Part shown: piece after piece, positions 24,514-26,424 of the stretch
Layout of the letters: every line of letters starts with the position of its first letter
Numbering within the stretch: the stretch's first letter is position 1
Assembly: GCA_964513365.1 (NCBI GenBank)
Contig: CAZEMH010000006.1
Coordinates: 1-26,424 of the forward strand
Length of the DNA stretch: 26,424 nt
Source: DAOVIY01 sp964513365
GTDB taxonomy: Bacteria > Patescibacteriota > Minisyncoccia > UBA6257
Direction: 5' to 3'
Position numbers and translations under genes: made by a program
The notes under the pieces: generated by a model
Database searches by the model: none
The model's input: the letters and a program-made list of their open reading frames with translations, nothing else
Told to the model about the DNA's origin: nothing

Positions 24514-24733
24514 CTATTTTTTAAATAACGCCAATAATTCTTCTTTTGTTATACCTGCTTCTCTTAAGATACTCATTGTTGCCACTTTTGGTAATTCTTT
24601 CCTATGGAATGAAACTGTCACCTGTTTTTTATTCATCTTGTTATAAAAAATAAAATGGCTTCCAGTAGTACGATCCAACTGAAAACCACGTTTTTCTAAA
24701 ATTTTTAGGAATAATTATTGGCAATTTAGGCAT
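24514..24733 (-). pseudogene. hicA: hicA mRNA-interferase toxin, frameshifted near the start
   Basis: The ATG at 24733 opens MPKLPIIIPK, the usual HicA beginning. The rest of HicA lies in another frame: from about 24705 to 24514 it reads KILEKRGFQLDRTTGSHF through SFHRKELPKVATMSILREAGITKEELLALFKK to a TAG. The double-stranded-RNA-binding-like fold and catalytic His (in GSH) are there. The frames would join if one A were removed from the A5 run at 24702-24706. About four residues also seem missing relative to typical HicA, so an 11-base deletion is an alternative. In the toxin frame a TAA lies upstream with no ATG, GTG or TTG start. The region overlaps hicB by 8 bases. A sequencing error or programmed frameshift remains possible. 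Confidence 0.8.
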
Positions 24734-24956
24734 AAACCGAGATTTGTTTAATCTCCATTGAACTAAAGAAACTTTTTTTATCACTAGAAATAGCCTCTTT
24801 ATGTTTTTTTAAACTAATAATATATCCCATAGCCATTTTTTTAGCTTCTTGAAGATTTCTTCCATATGTGATACACCCAGGTAAACTAGGCACTATAACA
24901 GTAAACCCTCCCTCAGGTTCAGAACGAAATATAACATCATATGATAATCTTTTCAT
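24726..24956 (-). CDS. hicB: HicB-family antitoxin (short form)
   Basis: Antitoxin of a HicAB type II toxin-antitoxin pair. The 76-residue protein matches the HicB partial RNase H-like domain: YDVIFRSEPEGGFTVIVPSLPGCITYGRNLQEAKKMAMG carries the family pattern of an acidic/Gly turn, a v-PsLPGCiTyG strand, and an EA-helix. It lacks the C-terminal helix-turn-helix or ribbon-helix-helix domain of longer HicB, so it probably neutralises toxin without strong operator binding of its own. hicB is upstream of hicA, with an 8-base overlap. The toxin gene is frameshifted, so this antitoxin may now be orphaned. The ATG at 24956 is the first in frame. Confidence 0.88.
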   Translation of the reverse strand: MKRLSYDVIFRSEPEGGFTVIVPSLPGCITYGRNLQEAKKMAMGYIISLKKHKEAISSDKKSFFSSMEIKQISVYA

Positions 24957-24978
24957 AAGTTTCGTTTTTTATCTTAAT

Positions 24979-24984
24979 ACTATA
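24979..24984 (-). promoter_or_regulatory. Possible -10 box for hicBA
   Basis: TATAGT (5 of 6) on the minus strand, 22 bases before the hicB ATG, preceded by an AT-rich stretch with a short ATTTC/GAAAT dyad that might serve as an operator. No good -35 is seen. Confidence 0.3.
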
Positions 24985-25021
24985 CGTTCATTTCTATAAT
25001 AATCGAAATCACAGAGAAAGC

Positions 25022-25057
25022 CGAAAAAAATAAAATTACGGGAATAATTCCCGTAAT
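25022..25057 (-). terminator. Intrinsic terminator after the 25524-25096 gene
   Basis: An 11-bp perfect inverted repeat with a single central base (ATTACGGGAAT/ATTCCCGTAAT, 25035-25057) forms a GC-centred hairpin. On the minus strand it is followed by TTTTATTTTTTTC. A hairpin with a strong U tract is a textbook Rho-independent terminator. It stands 39 bases after the stop codon and separates this gene from hicBA. Confidence 0.88.
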
Positions 25058-25095
25058 CTTTAAATAGTGCTCAATACCAATACACTATACAAGCT

Positions 25096-25524
25096 TTACT
25101 CCTCTGCTGCTGGTAAAGTTGTTTGAGGGGCAGCTTGCGGTTGAACATTTTGTAAAGCCGGAGTTTTGCTTTGTAAAATAAAACTAACTACTTGGCTATC
25201 ATCTCTCAATTTGGATATCCAAATAACATTTTCTTTGTTAATTTCCATTTTGTCTTCTGGGCCAAACATAGCATTGCTATACTTCATTAAATTAAACCCA
25301 CCTTGCTCATCGTCAACATTCCTTTGAATAAACCAAACATCAGAAAGAATTAATTTAGGAAATCGTGATAATTTTCCAAAATACATATCCCCTGTTCGTA
25401 AAAAAACAGCATGATAAGTTGGTTTCTTATCAACTTTGTTTATAAAAGAAATGTAAACTAAAACGCTCAAAAGTATTATTGCTACAATTAAAGCAATTTT
25501 AATAAATTTATCTTTGTTAATCAT
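25096..25524 (-). CDS. Membrane-anchored protein of unknown function
   Basis: Not recognised. The 142-residue protein has a short basic N-terminus (MINKDKFIK), one transmembrane helix at about 10-28, and then an extracytoplasmic domain (about 32-118) that looks beta-rich: THAV-like strand, RTGDMYFGKLSRFPKLILSD, VWFIQRN, and NKENVIWISKL. It has no Cys. The tail (119-142) is a low-complexity Gln/Pro/Ala-rich linker, PALQNVQPQAAPQTTLPAAEE. It is a single-gene unit with its own terminator and an unusual 195-base upstream spacer holding a phased repeat. A surface or envelope role is likely from topology; nothing further can be said. Confidence 0.82.
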   Translation of the reverse strand: MINKDKFIKIALIVAIILLSVLVYISFINKVDKKPTYHAVFLRTGDMYFGKLSRFPKLILSDVWFIQRNVDDEQGGFNLMKYSNAMFGPEDKMEINKENVIWISKLRDDSQVVSFILQSKTPALQNVQPQAAPQTTLPAAEE

Positions 25525-25560
25525 TGTATTTTTTATTAATTTTTAAATAACCGATGCCAA

Positions 25561-25662
25561 TATACGAATTAATACGAATAATACAAATAAAATCCTATAA
25601 ATCCTTATTGTATTTCCATAAATTTCTACTGTATTTCTACTTATTTCTATATATTTACATAT
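25561..25662. repeat. Helically phased ~10-bp degenerate tandem repeat in the 195-base spacer
   Basis: Between 25525 and 25719 no gene is seen. The spacer holds consecutive units of 10 or 11 bases: AATCCTATAA (25591), ATCCTTATTGT (25601), ATTTCCATAA (25612), ATTTCTACTGT (25622), ATTTCTACTT (25633), ATTTCTATAT (25643), and ATTTACATAT (25653). Before them the related TACGAATTAA, TACGAATAA and TACAAATAAA continue the period (25563 onward). Alternating 10 and 11 gives about 10.5, the helical repeat of DNA, so each unit presents the same face. It may bend DNA, bind a protein array, or act as an unstructured mRNA leader. Confidence 0.7.
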
Positions 25663-25688
25663 TACCAAATAAAAAATACAATTGTCAA
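25659..25688 (-). promoter_or_regulatory. Predicted promoter for the 25524-25096 gene
   Basis: The minus strand has a perfect TTGACA (25683-25688), an 18-base spacer, and TAATAT (25659-25664, 4 of 6). Transcription would start near 25652, giving a 5' leader of about 128 bases that consists mostly of the phased repeat. AT-rich sequence around it makes chance -10 matches frequent. Confidence 0.45.
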
Positions 25689-25719
25689 CAAATATTATAA
25701 ATACCTATCTTTTATAAAT

Positions 25720-26325
25720 TTAAATCTCAACTTTTGCGACAATACCACTTTTATCCACTAGCCCAAAAGTAGTGCTGTCAACTGAACCTGAAACACGATT
25801 TCCAAGCAATAAATAAGTATTCTCAGGAATTACTCCTTTATAATCTCTTTCATATAAAGAAAGCATTTTATATGCATTGCCAGAAATGAGATACAATTTA
25901 TTTTCTGAATTTTTAACAATTTGATTATTGACTATAATATTCCAGCCACTCCCTGTTTCCCTCAATTCAAACTTAACTCCAGAAATACCTTTAACAATCT
26001 TGATTACAAAATTCTTATTCCCAGCATAATCAAAAAGAACAATATCCCCTCTTTTAATCTTATTACAATCATAATAACCAAATAAAGCCCTTATAGTTTG
26101 CTCGGGCTTAATTAAAGGATCTAAAGAATTTCCACGAACAATCATTTCCTCTGTTTTAATCAAACAATCTTTCGTTTCTAGATTTATATCTGGATTTATA
26201 ATATCAATATTTTGATTTTGAGAAAGAATTTGAGATTCTTTATTTAAAAAAGAAATCCTCCCCGAATTCAAAAAAATCAAGACTACAAACAAAATCGCTA
26301 AAATAATATACAGCCCTTTATTCAT
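25720..26325 (-). CDS. Signal peptidase I-like serine protease (S26 family)
   Basis: Membrane-bound protease that removes signal peptides from exported proteins. From the ATG at 26325 the product has 201 residues: one transmembrane helix (about 4-22), then an outer catalytic domain. Box B is VRGNSLDPLI (S67 as nucleophile; the usual Met of GxSMxPT is Leu). Box D is RGDIVLFDYAGNKNFVIKIVKG (K109 as general base; the usual KR is KI). Box E is GNRVSGSVDSTTFGLV (GDNRxxSxDSRxxG in the family). The Ser-Lys dyad is thus present. The TTG at 26349 lies near the promoter start point and is less likely. An S26-type peptidase with other substrates is the main alternative. Confidence 0.85.
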   Translation of the reverse strand: MNKGLYIILAILFVVLIFLNSGRISFLNKESQILSQNQNIDIINPDINLETKDCLIKTEEMIVRGNSLDPLIKPEQTIRALFGYYDCNKIKRGDIVLFDYAGNKNFVIKIVKGISGVKFELRETGSGWNIIVNNQIVKNSENKLYLISGNAYKMLSLYERDYKGVIPENTYLLLGNRVSGSVDSTTFGLVDKSGIVAKVEI

Positions 26326-26352
26326 AATTTTAGGTGATTGAACATCCAAATA

Positions 26353-26358
26353 ATTATA
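26353..26358 (-). promoter_or_regulatory. Predicted -10 box for the signal peptidase gene
   Basis: Full-consensus TATAAT on the minus strand, 27 bases before the ATG at 26325, giving a leader of about 20 bases. No strong -35 is present at 17 bases; the region there is an ATAGTA-TT-TACTAT dyad (26369-26382), so an activator or operator may be involved. Confidence 0.5.
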
Positions 26359-26424
26359 CTACGAGACTATAGTAAATACTATTAAGGTAATCTCAAGATT
26401 ATCTGTACAAGTACTCCTGAGCAA

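Noticed and set aside
25561..25662. Possible CRISPR array
   Set aside because: Units are 10-11 bases, degenerate, and have no spacers; no cas gene is near.

Overview
The window is a compact, AT-rich stretch of bacterial chromosome. All 26 protein genes, one of them broken, and one tRNA gene are read from the minus strand, with gaps usually under 45 bases and many short overlaps. Product set, small proteins, low GC and near-absent Shine-Dalgarno sequences suggest a Candidate Phyla Radiation (Patescibacteria) genome, most likely of Parcubacteria type. This is inferred from protein character, as there is no rRNA here. TGA serves as a stop (end of the PilM/PilN-like gene), so the recoded SR1/Gracilibacteria code does not apply.

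Layout, in the direction of transcription (high to low coordinates): (1) a signal peptidase I-like gene (26325-25720). (2) A small membrane-anchored protein of unknown function (25524-25096) behind a 195-base spacer with a helically phased ~10-bp repeat, ended by a clear intrinsic terminator. (3) A hicB antitoxin followed by a frameshifted hicA toxin, ended by a perfect 24-bp palindrome. (4) A strong promoter drives a fused PilM/PilN-like (GspL-like) protein, an overlapping RNase J-like beta-CASP nuclease, and folD. (5) A probably metal-ligand-depleted D-aminoacylase homologue, murA, a second mreB, holB, frr, rseP and proS. (6) The rod-shape operon mreB-mreC-mreD-mrdA running on into greA, lysS, serS and a divergent ftsQ. 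(7) A helical protein of unknown function, a coupling-protein-like ATPase and a GtrA-family membrane protein. (8) dnaX followed after 8 bases by tRNA-Gln(CUG).

Functionally the region combines envelope morphogenesis (MurA, PBP2, MreBCD, FtsQ, RseP, signal peptidase), information processing (DnaX, DNA polymerase III delta-prime, SerRS, LysRS, ProRS, GreA, RRF, RNase J-like) and surface/DNA-handling machinery (PilM/N, coupling-like ATPase). The points most worth a second look are the replacement of four of six predicted metal ligands in the D-aminoacylase homologue; a second MreB with Asn for the phosphate-2 Asp; the frameshifted hicA beside an intact hicB; promoters placed so that mRNAs would start at or within a few bases of the start codon; and the phased repeat before the 142-aa membrane protein. 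No CRISPR array, insertion sequence or new multi-gene defence system was seen.
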